The translations under genes and the position numbers were made by a program. A DNA stretch of 64,000 bases from the NCBI GenBank assembly GCA_948567375.1, contig OX419761.1, positions 52,640,501 through 52,704,500 on the forward strand, read 5' to 3'. Below are positions 52,097 through 64,000 of this stretch, one piece after another. The DNA comes from Lunularia cruciata. Lineage: Eukaryota; Streptophyta; Marchantiopsida; Lunulariales; Lunulariaceae. The notes beneath the pieces are model-generated. The model worked only from the letters and a program-made list of their open reading frames with translations, did not search any database and was not told the origin of the DNA. Numbering within the stretch: the stretch's first letter is position 1; each line of letters begins with the position of its first letter.

Positions 52097-54293
52097 TTAT
52101 GCTTTTAGACGTTCTGCCCACACTCTGAGAGAAGGGGAAAATTCCGTGAAACCAGTGTAGTCTAAATAGAGATCCACAACAGCCCTCCAAGCTGCTTGTG
52201 TCGGATGAAAGTAGTCCCAAAAGAGATGTTTCTCTGGGTCAAGGCAGACACTGTACAGTAGGTTTCCTCCGGGGTCCGTCAGTCCACAAACACCAGCGCA
52301 ACAAGGTTTTAAGCCCTCTGTCAAACCTGCAGGACAGCTCCCAAGTAGTCAGTTTCAGTTTCCTGGAAAATAGAGTAGTGAAGTATATATTTAGAGGAGG
52401 CATATACCATTACCAAATGTGAGCGCTAAGACTATACCAGATTCAAATCTTGCTTTGTCTCAGTGAAGAGTGAAGTATATCAGAAGTTTAACAGTGATTC
52501 ATATCGATTTGAACGCATAAAGACACGGTGACCAATGACTAGTTTTATTTCCTGAACCGCGTTTGTGCGCGGACAGCCTTTGGGTTCAATAAGAGGAGAA
52601 ATTAACTCACCAAAGGCTGAAGTGTTATTAAGGACGTATTCCAGGGCTTTCGTCTGCTGCAGATAGATAATGTTTGACCCCTCCAAACTTGCCTGGATTG
52701 AGTTGAGTCTTCCTTCCAGCAAGTAATTATGAGCTGAGATAACTTGATCCACAGTTTCATTCTTCGGACACGACGTGTACCCTGTAGGAAACGTCCTGGC
52801 TGGCACGCATCCGAGGAGCCCTATAGACGGCACCATGAAGTTTCTGCCCCCCAAAAAATAAAGGTCCCGCAGATTCCTGTCAATGAGGTCCACTACCTTA
52901 CTCACAAGAGGAAGATAGCCCTGCGATCACCAAATGATCCGCATCAAATTGATTGAATATGATGCCAAGAAAGAACTAATTCAAGAGTTAGAAGTCTGGA
53001 TAACAGCTGAAATACTACACAGTTTGGTTCCGGCCCTACTTATTCCGGGAAGTTACTTCTAATCAATGTCAACCGATCCTCTAGATTCTTAAGTTTTACC
53101 TCCAGTGTGCCATTGTAGGCAGCATAGTCATTCCCAGACACACATACGAAAAAGACTGCCTTGTTCAAAATGTCGGAACCGAACAGTCGTGACTGTACAT
53201 AGGCCGCAAACCAATCAATCTGGTCCCTCAGAGGTGGTGTTCCAAAAGCAAGCATCACCCCACTCCCAGCTAGAGCGAAGTTGATACCTCCGAGAATCGA
53301 TGTATTTTTCCCATAGGTTTCGGCTATGCACGGTGGTGGCTGAATACCTAGTACGTCCTTGGCTGCCATATTCAGTCACATGGTAAGAAAAATCCAACGC
53401 TTGGTCATTGATCCTCGAGAAGCTAGTACGAATGCTCAATTAAAAAAATGAACCTGGACTTGTGCGAAGGAAACACGGAAGTTCTGACTTCAACGCTTGA
53501 CAGATTAATGATTCAGGTGCATTGATTGAATAAACTATGCAACTCCTCTGTCATTTGAAGCATCATCCTATGGAGAACTATAATGTCGGCTAAAACCTCG
53601 TAGATTGGGACGTACTTGTCTTGATCGATAATAAGAATGATTAGAACTAGCTCAGTTATTTTAGTTCCTTGATGAGGGAAACGGCTATCTTGGACAGCTC
53701 AATCACAACATAAAATTTCTGGTCATAAATTCCAACAGAGCAACACAATCTGGCGTTATAGGGCTGACTTCAAATACGGATTTCAGTACAGAATATACAC
53801 TGGAAATTAGAAAGATGCCATAAGAACTAACCTAAGAAATCGGTCTGTATCTTTCCATCGCTGAATCTACCAGTTGGGGTGCCTGGCCAAGACACACCAT
53901 AAGGAGTACTCCAGCTTCCTCCAACTGGAGGAGCGTTGCCTGTATCTGCATACGAGTCTCCAAAGACGAACAGCAGTCGCTCATTTGGTTCTACCTTGGC
54001 CTGATGAGCACATCCTGAAAACCAAATCCACTTGCCTCCATATATCACTATGCACAAAAGTGAAAATGCCAGGAGGGGAAGGAGCAGTCCGAAACAGATC
54101 TGATGTAACGGAATTTGAACAGCTTGTAAAAATGGCGAGCTCGTCTGGAACCTTCAATGAATTTTGCAAACCTGGACAGCGTGGACTGTCGATAACATGT
54201 TGCCACTGCCTTCCACAAACAGAAGTTGAGAATAAACAACTTACCTTTTTTCGCAGACATGCAAACGAGGTACAAAAGCAGGAAAGTCCGCAT
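52097..54293 (-). CDS. GDSL esterase/lipase (SGNH hydrolase), five exons
   Basis: Proposed exons on the minus strand: 54293-54245 (signal peptide MRTFLLLYLV; an in-frame Met at 54329 is also possible), 54014-53832, 53362-about 53043, 52920-52611 and 52326-52097, giving about 363 codons, normal for the family. GT-AG junctions in matching phase support introns 1, 2 and 4. Block I is FVFGDSYADTGN (catalytic Ser codon 53953-53955). Block II is the Gly in GGINFALAGSGV, block III the Asn in SGNDY, and block V D-x-x-H in DYFHPTQ. These hydrolyse ester bonds of lipids or wall polymers, usually after secretion; the substrate is unknown. It resembles Arabidopsis GDSL proteins with FVFGDSYADTGN and SWPGTPTGRFSDG-like words. 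Oddity: exon 3 runs into TAA just before GTAGG, with no clear donor, so the gene may be decaying or spliced unusually. Confidence 0.8.
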
Positions 54294-54329
54294 TGTTTTG
54301 CAAGTCCGATAGCCTCCTTTTAGCTCCAT

Positions 54330-56640
54330 GTACCGTAGATACCTAAAGAAATCAGACGACAGAAACGGTTCCAAGCACATTATTCAGCTCTTGTCTTCCA
54401 AATGGCCGCACTTTTAGAAGCATCAGGGAAAAGAATAGCTTTCACGATAAGTTTGATCAGAATTCGCAGAATGAGCACCCTTCCTTTAAATGAAATACGT
54501 GATATTAGACGGGAACTGTCCGTCTTCACTCTCTCGGATGTGGTATTTTGGATTCGAACTTATCCATTCGTCCGCGTAGAGAAGACACATTCTTGCGCGT
54601 TCCGCCAGCCTGAACAGACGCTCTCCCAGATCTCCTACCTTTTGATGAGTTTAAATCTCAAGTAGCTGTTCAAAATTAAACCACCCAATATAGCTCAAAA
54701 TTCAAATGATATTCTACGAAGGCGGCCAGATAGAGTGTCATCTTGCTGGCATGAGTACCGCGTTTACCAACAAGTCAAGCACGAAATTTGAAGCGTTTCA
54801 GTGGTACAGTTGTTCTGGTCTCTAATGTGCCAGAGGTTACCCAACTGAACACGTCTCCCACCTTGAATGTTCCTTAGCAATGGAGTAAACGATACCAGTA
54901 GAAGCTTATGGCAATCAGTTGCTCCTGAGAAAACCGAGTTCAGCAAAGATATTCATTTCAGATGGGGCAAAAAGGGAACGGTCGCCCGAGCAACACCAGC
55001 CACGAGAACTAGAAGTATATTGCTCGCGATTTAGTAGCGAACGAAGACATTGACAGTTGAATGGCACTGGAATGGTAGGCGGGTATCACGCCAATAGAGG
55101 TGTTCGTTTAAGAATCTGTTCCAGTTGAAAAGCAATCGAGGCATATGGTACAGATCAAAAGAGAACAGGAACTTCATTACTTGGTTGATCACAGAGTTTT
55201 CCTCGAATTGTTACATCGTCATCGATTCAATCTCGTAATCCTACCAACATCTACCTGCGTCCCATTTGTAAAAGGCAAGCTGAAACAAATTCTCGACCTG
55301 CTCATTTTCACCACGCTTTCATCAGAGCCTATCTATCTGCGGGTATCATAAGGTGGAAGACGGAACGCAAAGTTTTTAAAGTTGAGTGTCATCTGCAATG
55401 AATTGATACAGGAAATGAATGAATTTCATCCGCAGATTCTTGTTTCAATATCGCAAACAGAATCTCTATACCCTCAACGCAATTTCGAACTAGCTTTCAG
55501 GCTAGAGAATGCGGTGTGCTATGATTTAGCCAGAACAGATAAAATTATCATCATGTGAGGGCAATCTTTTATGATTCACGTAAAAGATGTGTGAGCATTT
55601 GCAAGTTATATAATATATCATCGGCTGACTACGACGGTAGAAGAGATTGCTGATGAATCCTGATATGCCCACGATACGTCGATTTTCTATAAATAGATCT
55701 ATGATCTACTGGTCAAATCACATTAAAGTCCCAATAATTAGAAAAGTGAGAGACGTGACTAATGATTATGATCAATGAAAAGAGAATCGCTGTGAGGGGT
55801 AAGTACATTGTCAAGAAATCCATGCATTTGATGCTAATATCTGGATAAAATTCCTTTTATATTTCTTGAGAACTTCTTTTGAGATGCTAGTATATGCATC
55901 AGAAGTAGCGCTGTTGGTTAAGCAAAGTCATATAATGGATACGGCTAAGGCGTAGAATGGGTAGGTCAGCGTAAACCTCATGGACTGGATTTCATCCAAC
56001 TGCAAAATTTAAAATAGAATTTTCCTTTTTTTTACTAGTGAGTAAAAGTTGACCTTTGTTACGTATCTTTAAATTTTCACTTTGGGGCTAAGTGAACTTA
56101 AACAGGTAATTTGCATGCAGATCTCATTAAAACTCATTTTTTCTTTACTTTGTAACATTCGAAGTTCCCCACTTTAATAGTAGTTTAAAATATCTCAACC
56201 AAACTCATATGAAGAGATTATGTCTTCACGTAGCTTCTATAGTTGGCTACAACTTGGTAGTTGCAATTAGTTTATAAGTAGTATTTGAATATCTTTACTG
56301 CTTTGTCTTATCTTTGTACTAACGAGTTACATTCGCATAGGTTTACAATTCAATTGCGTTCAAACTGCATCGCAGTTTATTTTATATAAAATAAGAGGCT
56401 CAATTTGCTTCAATTTCTATTTTATATTTCTTATATGTTCAATCTGTAATCATGACTTAGTGTAGAGTCCTTGTGCTCCGATGGTCTCACCAATTCTATA
56501 TAAATCTGATAAATATAGAAATACTTTATATTTATACTACAAATCATCAATAAGAATTCATACAACATGATATAATCCAAAAGTGGTGAAAATAGATATT
56601 TATGAATCTCAAATTTTCATTATATTATAACTATAACTAA
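54330..56640. other. Upstream flank of the GDSL gene; no other gene seen
   Basis: The promoter of the minus-strand gene should lie at about 54330-54900, but I cannot point to a convincing TATA box. Short open stretches (54402-54665, 55145-55351) carry no motif. The rest is AT-rich. Confidence 0.45.
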
Positions 56641-56744
56641 TTTCAGAAGTGGATGTTTTTTCCTTATGCCGACCCAACGTTTAATATATAATTGTTGTAT
56701 ATAACAAAGGCTCCACACATTATTATCCTTGTGTATTATGGATC

Positions 56745-57792
56745 TGGGATAATTCTCACTATCTTTGTAGATGATGGATGGATTTGTGGGAAAGATAAAT
56801 CTCACGTTGCTACCATGCTAGATCACCTTGGTAGAGATTTGAAGTTATAGATGGAGAGGCAGAATGCTTTGTAGGACCTCATGTTGTTTGTGATAGAGAA
56901 GATTTCAGAATCAGATTGGCTCAAGATATGTAGAGTCAATCATAAATCTGTTCAATCTTGGAGATACATATCCAATATCAGATTGACTCAAGAAAGACAT
57001 GTAGAGTCATTCATAAATAGATTCAATCTTGGAGATACATATCCAGTTGCTATTGTTGTAGACCCCAATGCTAGATTACAAGTGGAAGAAAGCGAACAGA
57101 TTAGAGCACCCTACCAGGACGCAATAGGATGTCTAATGTATACTTTGATAGGTAAAAGACCTGAAATAGCTTATGGTATTAGCACAATAGCAGAGGTTAG
57201 CTCTAATCCTTCATCTCAACATTGGGGAGCAATGAAGAGAATTTTCAAGTACCACAAAGATACTTTGGATTTTGGATTAGAATTTAGTGGAGGTTCTGAT
57301 GCTGCTAATACACTAGCTAGATACTGTGTGATGTTGATCTTGTGAGTGACTTAGATAATAGAAATTCACAAAGTGGTTTCATATTCATGATGAATGGTGG
57401 ACCACTTGCTTGGAGCAGCTAGCAACAACAATGCATTGTCACTTCTACCATAGAGGCGAAGAACATAGCAACATGTTAAGCTGCCAAAGAAGTAGTATGG
57501 CTCAACACATCACTCAAGGAACTGCAATTTGGACAATATGGTCCAACTCAGATGTACATCAACAATCAGAGTGCTATCAAGCTGATGTATAACCTCAGTT
57601 CTACAAGAGAACCAAGCACACAGAGATCCATTATCACTATGCACAAGAGCAGCAAGAGAAATAGGAAATATGTTTCAGCTACATCAACACCAACCATAAA
57701 ATCACAAATATTTTTACAAAAGCTTTACCAAAAGATAAGTTTTGTAAGTTTAGAAATTTGATTAGAGTACTACTATTTCTTCAATGAGGGTG
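56745..57792 (+). pseudogene. Ty1/copia reverse transcriptase end and RNase H (broken)
   Basis: The plus strand shows the catalytic-side motif V-D-D-G in a decayed form near 56770 (MMDGFVGK), then the connection (LDHLGRD), the YQDAIGCLMYTLIGKRPEIAYG block (57090-57180), the QHWGAMKRIFKYHKDT block (57215-57265), GGPLAWSS (about 57400) and RNase H with NNQSAIKLM (about 57560). This order and wording are copia-type. Frameshifts and stops occur throughout, and everything upstream of RT is absent. Confidence 0.8.
56908..57040 (+). repeat. Tandem duplication of about 66 bp in the copia relic
   Basis: Two diverged units, each with ATCAGATTG, CTCAAGA and TTCAATCTTGGAGATACATA. Confidence 0.85.
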
Positions 57793-58190
57793 TGTTGAAA
57801 GTACATTTCAAACGGTAGTACATGTGGCATTGATATAACATGTACCTATATTATAGGGTTTAGGGTTTGAACATAGTACCTAGCACCTACCATTGGCATT
57901 AATTAGGATTAGAGTATTTAGGTCTTATCTTTGAGAGGGCAGGTCAATCAATCCATCTAGATGTTGGTAGCATAGTCAAGAAGCTTGAGCAACAAGACGT
58001 GCAAGGAGCAATCTGGAGAAGCAAGGTTAGGCAATATGACCAAATTTTTCATGAGCTTAGAACGTGCATACTAGCTTGCAAGTATTCCATTCCTCACGTA
58101 ATGTGACTAGATTGCAATAAGAGAAAATAGGCAAATGGTTTGTATACCTTTCTGTGTTTGTTATATGTTGTAAATGCTATACAAATTTGG
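57793..58190 (+). repeat. Start of the 3' LTR of the copia relic
   Basis: TGTTGAAAGTACATTTCAAA follows the purine-rich GAGGGTG at the end of RNase H, the classical arrangement for a plant copia 3' LTR. The right end is not determined because no second copy is in the window; the end given is approximate. Confidence 0.55.
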
Positions 58191-59159
58191 GAGTTGAGAA
58201 TTGAGAGGAATATGGAATGGAGAGGATGAGAGATTATGGAGGCTTAAGGCATTAAGGATTATTGCTTGAGAAGGTTATCTCAAGAGACAAGGGGAGAGGA
58301 AATTTGGGGCATAAGCAAGATAAGGAGGGTTCAAGAGTTTTGGACTAATTGATTGATAGGGATTGAAGGAGAAGTGTTTGATGATCAAGATTTATTAATT
58401 GATTCAATGGGTATTGATTGAGAAAAGGATTTTAGGATTTGAGAGAAGAGTGTTTGAGAGGCAAGAAGTTCTAAATTGATTGAATGTGATGATTGGAGAG
58501 AACGAGTTTCAATAAAAAGTGTTGATCAACATACTCAAAGGAAGAAAGTAAGATTTTGAGGAGTTCAATTTGATCAACTAGCACAAAAGAAGGTTTTGAG
58601 AAGTAGATTCTAGCTAGTGTCTTTTGAGTAAGATTTACAAGAGGAAGGCTTGTTAATAGTTCTTGAGAATAAAGAAGGAGTTTTTCAAGATCAATAGGAA
58701 GTGAGGAGAGAGACATTATGCTTCATATAGTTGTGAAAAAAATTGAACTTTGTGAACCTATTTGAATAAAGTTTTAGAACTAAGGATATTTTGATATATT
58801 CAAACATTGTGTGTTAGAATGAATGAGGAATTGAAAAGCAATCAAATTAAACTAGCAATTGTAGCAAAGAAACCCAATGTCTATTCAGCAAGGATTTTGG
58901 TCTTTTGGTTGGATGAAACTTAACTCCATGATAGCTTGGTGAATTTGATGTGAAATTTGGTTTGAACTTGATGTGAAATTTGGTTTGGGAGTATAGCTAC
59001 TAGTTTCATCCATTGGATGATTGAGTGTAATGAGTGATCAAGGGGCAAGTTCATTAATTCCAAGGAGAGTTGGGACCAAATGTGATGACCAAAGATGTTT
59101 CTAATGTTCATGGCATACATGCAAAAGCAATAAGCGGATGAGAGACAAGAGACTTAAAA
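58191..59159. other. Unassigned purine-biased DNA
   Basis: No gene is supported. The plus strand is rich in A and G, so the minus strand has long chance open stretches (58471-58716). Confidence 0.4.
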
Positions 59160-60560
59160 AAAAGAGTGTTGTAGGCTATGGTCAATAAAAAAAATCTGTT
59201 TGATGGGAGTGAGATTTCAAAATTTATGAGATTTTATGAGTTGCAGATGGATGTGCATAAGGTTATTGATGAAGATAGGGTCTCCATAATTGTACTTGCT
59301 TTCATACCTAAGCTGAGAGATATAATCAATAGGTTAGCATGAGTGAGTAGAGAGGATTGGCCACATTTTGTATGTGCACTAAAGGATGATTTCTTTATGG
59401 ACGATTCTGAGAGGGTGACAAGAAGATCATTTTTTGTAGTGGATAGGGAGACCAAATAAGCATTGAAGGTGAAAAAACTTATGAGGGATTTTGAGAGGAA
59501 GTTTGAACAACCTCCTTGGCTAGGGAATCTCAATTTGGATGTAAAGAAGATTGAGCTATTCTTGCAAGCTATAGATCTTGTGTTGCATGAGAAACTAGAG
59601 GTGCTCTTGGAGGAAAAAAGTTGAAGAGAGAGGTCTCACAACCAATTGGAGGGATGTTGAAGATTTTGTAGGACAAAGAGATAGACACGTAAAGATCATT
59701 TTTTTCAACTACATCTATAGCCATTATTGCAAGTAATAATTCTTATGATGAGCTAATTAGCAAGGGGAAGGTTGCATCATCTGGTCCTAAGGTAGGTGAC
59801 ATTTCAATTGAGGATCTAGTGTGCATGTTCAAGGATTTGAAGGCTCAAATGTCTAAGATTGAGACCACCAACAAGCAAGTTGGCAATTAAATGGGGAATA
59901 AACAACAAGGAGTTACATCTAAGGATGGTTGAGGATTGAAATTTTTATGTATTTTGGATGATAGTCCAACTCATCAAAGAGGTCAGTGTGGGGAATTCAA
60001 GGAAGCTTTGCAAAAAGGAGTGGTCTTATTCAAGGATGGACTATTCACTTGAAGGAGATAAGTGACCAGATGAAGACAAATTTTGGCAAAGGAGGTATGA
60101 AGAAGCTAGTTGAGGATATTCTTACTTTGAATGCAATATCATTGGTGGAAGCTATGACCTATCAAATTCAAGTAGAGGACGAGGAGAAGTTGCATAACTC
60201 TATGTGGTTACAAGTTTAGAATTCTATCCATAAGTTAAAGATGTAGAGAGATGTACAACAAGGGATAAGTAATACCATGCAAAAGTCGATAGGTTCGAAT
60301 GATCTGGTTGATTTTATGTCTATTTATGTTTTTATTTCAAGGACCAAGTATGATGTCTTGGTGGCGGAGAAGAGAAGAAGAGATAATAGTGAAGAAGTTG
60401 GACCATCAAATAGGCAAACCCAAGAATAAGGGAGGCTTAGATTGGAGCTTGAAGTCAAGTGGTGTCGTAGGGAAAATAATCTACATGTTGTGTTAGCACT
60501 AGTTGGTATGATAGGAATTCTGAGAGTTGTCAGAAGAGTAATAGTAATGGGGTTAGAACA
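59160..60560 (+). pseudogene. Gag-like region of another retroelement (broken)
   Basis: In the plus frames, FDGSEISKFMRFYELQMD (about 59198-59250), WPHFVCALKDDFFMDDSERVT (about 59360-59420), RDFERKF and KKIELFLQAIDLVLHEKLE (about 59548-59605) follow the order of a gag-like domain found in green-lineage gypsy elements. Later, HQRGQCGEFKEAL (about 59965-60010) and GKGGMKKLVEDIL (60090-60125) continue it. Many stops are present. No pol follows in the window, so this is a fragment or an element whose pol has gone. Family assignment rests on pattern memory. Confidence 0.5.
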
Positions 60561-60639
60561 AAAAGATTGCTGGAGGCGAGGGCTATAATGCTTTGGAGTT
60601 TTGGTGTGTCTTAAAAGTTTTTTTCAATGTTACTGTAAC

Positions 60640-61660
60640 CAATGAAGGGGAACTAATCCTAGCAAAGAAAGGAGAATATACTCAACAACTGGAGAAAAGC
60701 CCAAGAGAATGAGCATCAAGAGGAGGAAGAAAAGGATCAACTAGAGAAAAGTTGGCTTAGTGAAGGGAAAGCATAAAATGACAAATGAGACTTAACATCC
60801 ACAAAAATGAAGTCTTTAGGAGTATTGGTTAGCAGTTGGGATAGGACAAGAAGGACAGTCAGCCAAAGTCAAAGGAGAGTTGGGGTAGAGAGAGGAGTCT
60901 GGCCAGAGAAAAAAAAATTGGGGAAGGAGAAAAATATCAAAGGAGTTTTGGATAGGAGGAAATCGAGACAAGAAGAATTTCTAGAAGGTTCTTGACGGAG
61001 GAGAGGGAGGACAGATTTGTGAGCAAAGAGTTTTTGGACAGAAGAAGAGTAAAGGTATTGAAGGGGTTTAGACAGAAAGACAATGAAGGAGCAATAGGAG
61101 GAGAGAAACAAGAAAATATTGACTGAAGGGATTTTTCCAAAGTGATAGGAAAATCTCAAAGGATGGGGGTTTTGGGTTTTGAAGGTAAGAGAAGCATTGA
61201 ATGAGGGTTTTGAGTAACAAAAAAGGATCAAGAGGAATTTAAGTGAGAGAGTGTATTGAAAGGAATTGGAGTGACGGTGAAGGAATTGCCAAGAAGACTC
61301 TTTGGGAAGTGGCCGTGAAAGAATTGACAGAAAAGTATCAAAAGGAATAGGAAAGGCAAAAAAGAATCAAACACAATGGAGTTTGGATGGGATCAAAAGA
61401 AGAAACTGGAAGCACCAAAGGTTTAGCCAGAATTGAAGAAAGAAACTGGAAAGACAAAGGAGTCCAGCTAGGATCGGAGGGTTTAGTGACAATGAAGGGA
61501 TTGACAGGAACTATCAAAAGAGAGAGATAGTGTAGGGAGGAAGAAAAAGAAAAAGAGTGAGTTTTTGAGAAGAAGAGTGAAAGATCAAAAAGAGAAAAGA
61601 ACAGTGAATTGGTGAAAGAATGAAGGATCAAAAGAAGTGAAAACAAGCAATCCATGTTTA
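60640..61660 (+). other. Strongly purine-biased tract
   Basis: For about 1 kb the plus strand is dominated by A and G (runs such as AGAGAGAGGAGTC, GAGAAAAAAAAATTGG, GGAGGAGAGGGAGGAC). The matching minus-strand open stretches (60869-61231, 61338-61655) are Ser/Leu/Phe-rich, the expected artefact of such bias. No gene is claimed. Confidence 0.7.
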
Positions 61661-64000
61661 TTTACAGTAGCACATTCATTGATGTAGTCAAGTATTTGCT
61701 GATTGGATGCTTGATGTGGATTGTTTGATAGATTATTCACAGCTGTCTATTGAAGTTTGACAGCCTTTGTCCAAAGGATTGTGGAGTATCCAAAATCTTC
61801 AAACAGTTACAATTCCCCTCCAAATTGCTACGGAAACAAGTTGGGTTTTGGTTCTATCTCAGGTTGTTCCACTTTAAAAATGTCCAAGATATGGAAAGAA
61901 GGGTTCAATTTGTGGTCAGCGGCTTGTTTTACTTTTAGCCAACTTTCAGTTCTTGGTACTCAAAAGTGAAGTTCTCTCCATGAAACCAGTCCGTGTCACT
62001 GGTGTTTTTTGGGAAGGATCAAAGTGACTATGCGGGAAGGAAGACAACATGCCTTCCCACATCAACAATTGGAATTGTGGTAGTTTTGACAGATGGATTA
62101 TTCTAGGAGAAGAGATTACAGCAATATTCTAGGGTGGGAAGAATGTTGTTGTAACATAACATGGCCAATAACAACCCTAGATTTGTGCTTGATGTGACTT
62201 CCGGTCTCTACTTTCATTTTGGTGACAAGAAAGTGATCAAAGGAGATCGAGAGTGGATAGGAAAAATAAGTAAATCAAGAAGTAGAGGACAGTGGACAGG
62301 AATAAATGGGTTTTAGAAGAAGGGTTTTTGAGAGACTAGAAATCAATCAAGAGAACAGAAAAAACCATTGAAGGTAGAGTATGGCAAGGGGAGGGAAGGG
62401 GGGGCATAAGTGAAGGAGGGAAGAATTAAGAAGCCTTTAACAGGCGGATTGCATTACAAATTATACCTTTGATAACTATACTGCAGCACATGACATCAGT
62501 TGCCATTGTCAAGGAGAAATGAAGGAAACTCAATAATAGGTCCTTTGTACAGGTTCAGTAGTCATTGCCAATTCACATTCACATCCATTAGAGTAAATGC
62601 ATGCCACTTGTACCATCTCAAACTGTAAATTCTAGGTGCGAGCAGCTAGGTGCCCAGCGTGTTCTCAAGACCATACAATCCCCGTGACCAGGGAAATAAC
62701 TCCTTGGAAAAAATGCATTCATAGATAAAGGGATGGCTTAAGAAGAATCAAACAAATGTTTGGAGGACGTAGGAAGGACAAAAGAGATAAATTGCATGTT
62801 TATAAACTCCAATCTAAGATTGAAGCCACAACTTATTTGAGGACGATTTTATACAACAAGATGTTGAATGGGAAGGTAGAATTTACACTTTGGGAAGTAT
62901 TTTGCATTGTTAAGTGCACAGGGAAAAAGGCCAAAGTTTAAGGATGTGAAATTTCCTCTACAAGAAAGTATAGAAGAGAGGTGAAGGAGGAAGATGCACT
63001 ATGATATCCTAATGTCATGTAGGATGTGCAGGATATCAATTAAGAATGTAGAAATGTAAAAGAAATGCAGGATATAATTAAAGCTAAGATATCAAGGAAT
63101 TTATCTTTAGTAACAAAATCTAAGGGTAGGATCTTTTGGACTGTTATTGGCACATCACGTTGAAGTATGGAGCAACCATATGTGGTACCCACATTTTTTG
63201 GTTTTTACAGTTTAGGAGTAAAAGTAGCCAAAAATGATAGAAAAGAAAGCGGTTTCTTTACAATAGACAAGATTCAGATCCAAAGTGGAAGTTTCAATCT
63301 GATCTGAAGAAAGGTACTTTGCATTTGAGAGGACACTTGTACTTTAGATTGGAGTAGATAGCATAAGTCCAACCCAAAGACACTCATACTTTGGATCAAA
63401 GAAAAAATTTAAGTTAGAGTAGTAAAAACTTTGCCTTGGAGGGATGTGAGCCAATCCATGTTTCTTTAATTAAATGGCTACCTCAAGCCATCTAATGCAA
63501 AGCTAGGTGTCAATAGTGGGAAGTAAATTCATGCAAGGCCATATTCAAAAGCGACTAGGGGGAAGAATGAGGTTTGGCATGAATTCTTGATTGAAGAATG
63601 ACCAAGGAATGACTAGGGGTTCGAAGGACTATAAGTGCCAAAATGTGCAACATCTATTTTAGAGTGCTGAGCCAAGGAAATTTGGGACATGCAAGAAATA
63701 GCAGAAGGGTAGCAAGAACTGCTTTTTGCAAGAGCTTATGAGGGGAAGAGTGATAAGATGCAGAAAAATGGCAGCCATTTTGGTTAGGAACCCAACCGTT
63801 CACATGTAAGACATGATAGCATGATTCAATGTCCTAGCCAAATTGTGAATCACCTTTCTAGCCTAAAATTGGAATCTTAGTTTTCCAGAGTTAATGACAA
63901 AAATTGCAACTAGGATGTGGGAGGATGGCCCTAAAGAAGTGGGGAAGAGATTTCCTCTCTTGAGGAGGATTGGAGACTCATGTTGAGAGTGGATGCAAGA
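61661..64000. other. Unassigned DNA to the window end
   Basis: No gene, LTR pair or RNA is supported. Short open stretches (61750-61969, 62756-62941) carry no motif. Confidence 0.45.

Noticed and set aside
55890-55975. Possible tRNA-like stretch (GTAGCGCTGTTGGTTAAGC)
   Set aside because: No cloverleaf with proper acceptor and T-arm could be drawn.
60869-61655. Minus-strand ORFs rich in Ser, Leu and Phe
   Set aside because: They are explained by the purine bias of the plus strand and carry no domain.

Overview
The window is nuclear DNA from a land plant with a repeat-rich genome. The evidence is the set of transposable elements (Tat/Athila-like and chromodomain Ty3/gypsy elements with initiator-Met-type primer sites, a Ty1/copia relic, a Mutator-like relic and a LINE-like relic) and one intron-containing plant GDSL esterase gene. 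I cannot fix the species. A seed-free vascular plant or gymnosperm is a guess from the odd gag and DNA-methyltransferase modules. No rRNA, tRNA or CRISPR locus was seen.

Region 1 (about 0.65-18.7 kb) is a nested retrotransposon pair. The outer, older element lies on the minus strand between LTRs at 654-1094 and 18261-18711. Its order, read on the minus strand, is gag (two zinc knuckles), protease, a C5-cytosine DNA methyltransferase domain, reverse transcriptase, RNase H, integrase and a PHD finger. A Ty3/gypsy element carrying both a DNA-methylating and a chromatin-reading domain is the most remarkable thing here. All its genes are broken by stops and frameshifts, although the PHD finger and the main methyltransferase motifs are still readable. 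Its gag start is also present as a 541-bp inverted duplication (16130-16670 and 16787-17327), which would fold into a long hairpin RNA if transcribed. Into its gag-protease junction jumped a young plus-strand Tat/Athila-like element (6736-14537). That element has 679-bp LTRs differing at two positions, an uninterrupted 1608-codon gag-pol frame and an extra zinc-knuckle ORF upstream. Its integrase has Lys where the catalytic Glu should be.

Region 2 (18.8-24.8 kb) holds a broken Mutator-like transposase fused to an OTU-like protease domain, then unassigned DNA with copies of a short dispersed repeat. Region 3 (24.8-40.3 kb) holds two decayed plus-strand chromodomain gypsy elements: 24839-30640 with target duplication TCCAC, and 34675-40321 with near-duplication ATACG/ATGCG. 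A minus-strand fragment related to the first lies between them. The LTRs of the second are packed with GAAnnTTC heat-shock-element-like motifs upstream of a TATA box, and its leader holds a perfect 78-bp palindrome.

Region 4 (40.3-46.7 kb) is AT-rich and then less AT-rich DNA with no gene I can support. Region 5 (46.7-50.5 kb) is a minus-strand LINE-like reverse-transcriptase relic interrupted by a solo LTR with target duplication TGCGG. Region 6 (52.1-54.3 kb) is the one plausible host gene, a five-exon GDSL esterase/lipase on the minus strand with all catalytic residues; one exon junction looks abnormal. Region 7 (56.7-64 kb) holds a Ty1/copia RT-RNase H relic with its 3' LTR start, a decayed gag-like region and strongly purine-biased DNA. 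Short tandem duplications of about 23-140 bp recur through most of the decayed elements.
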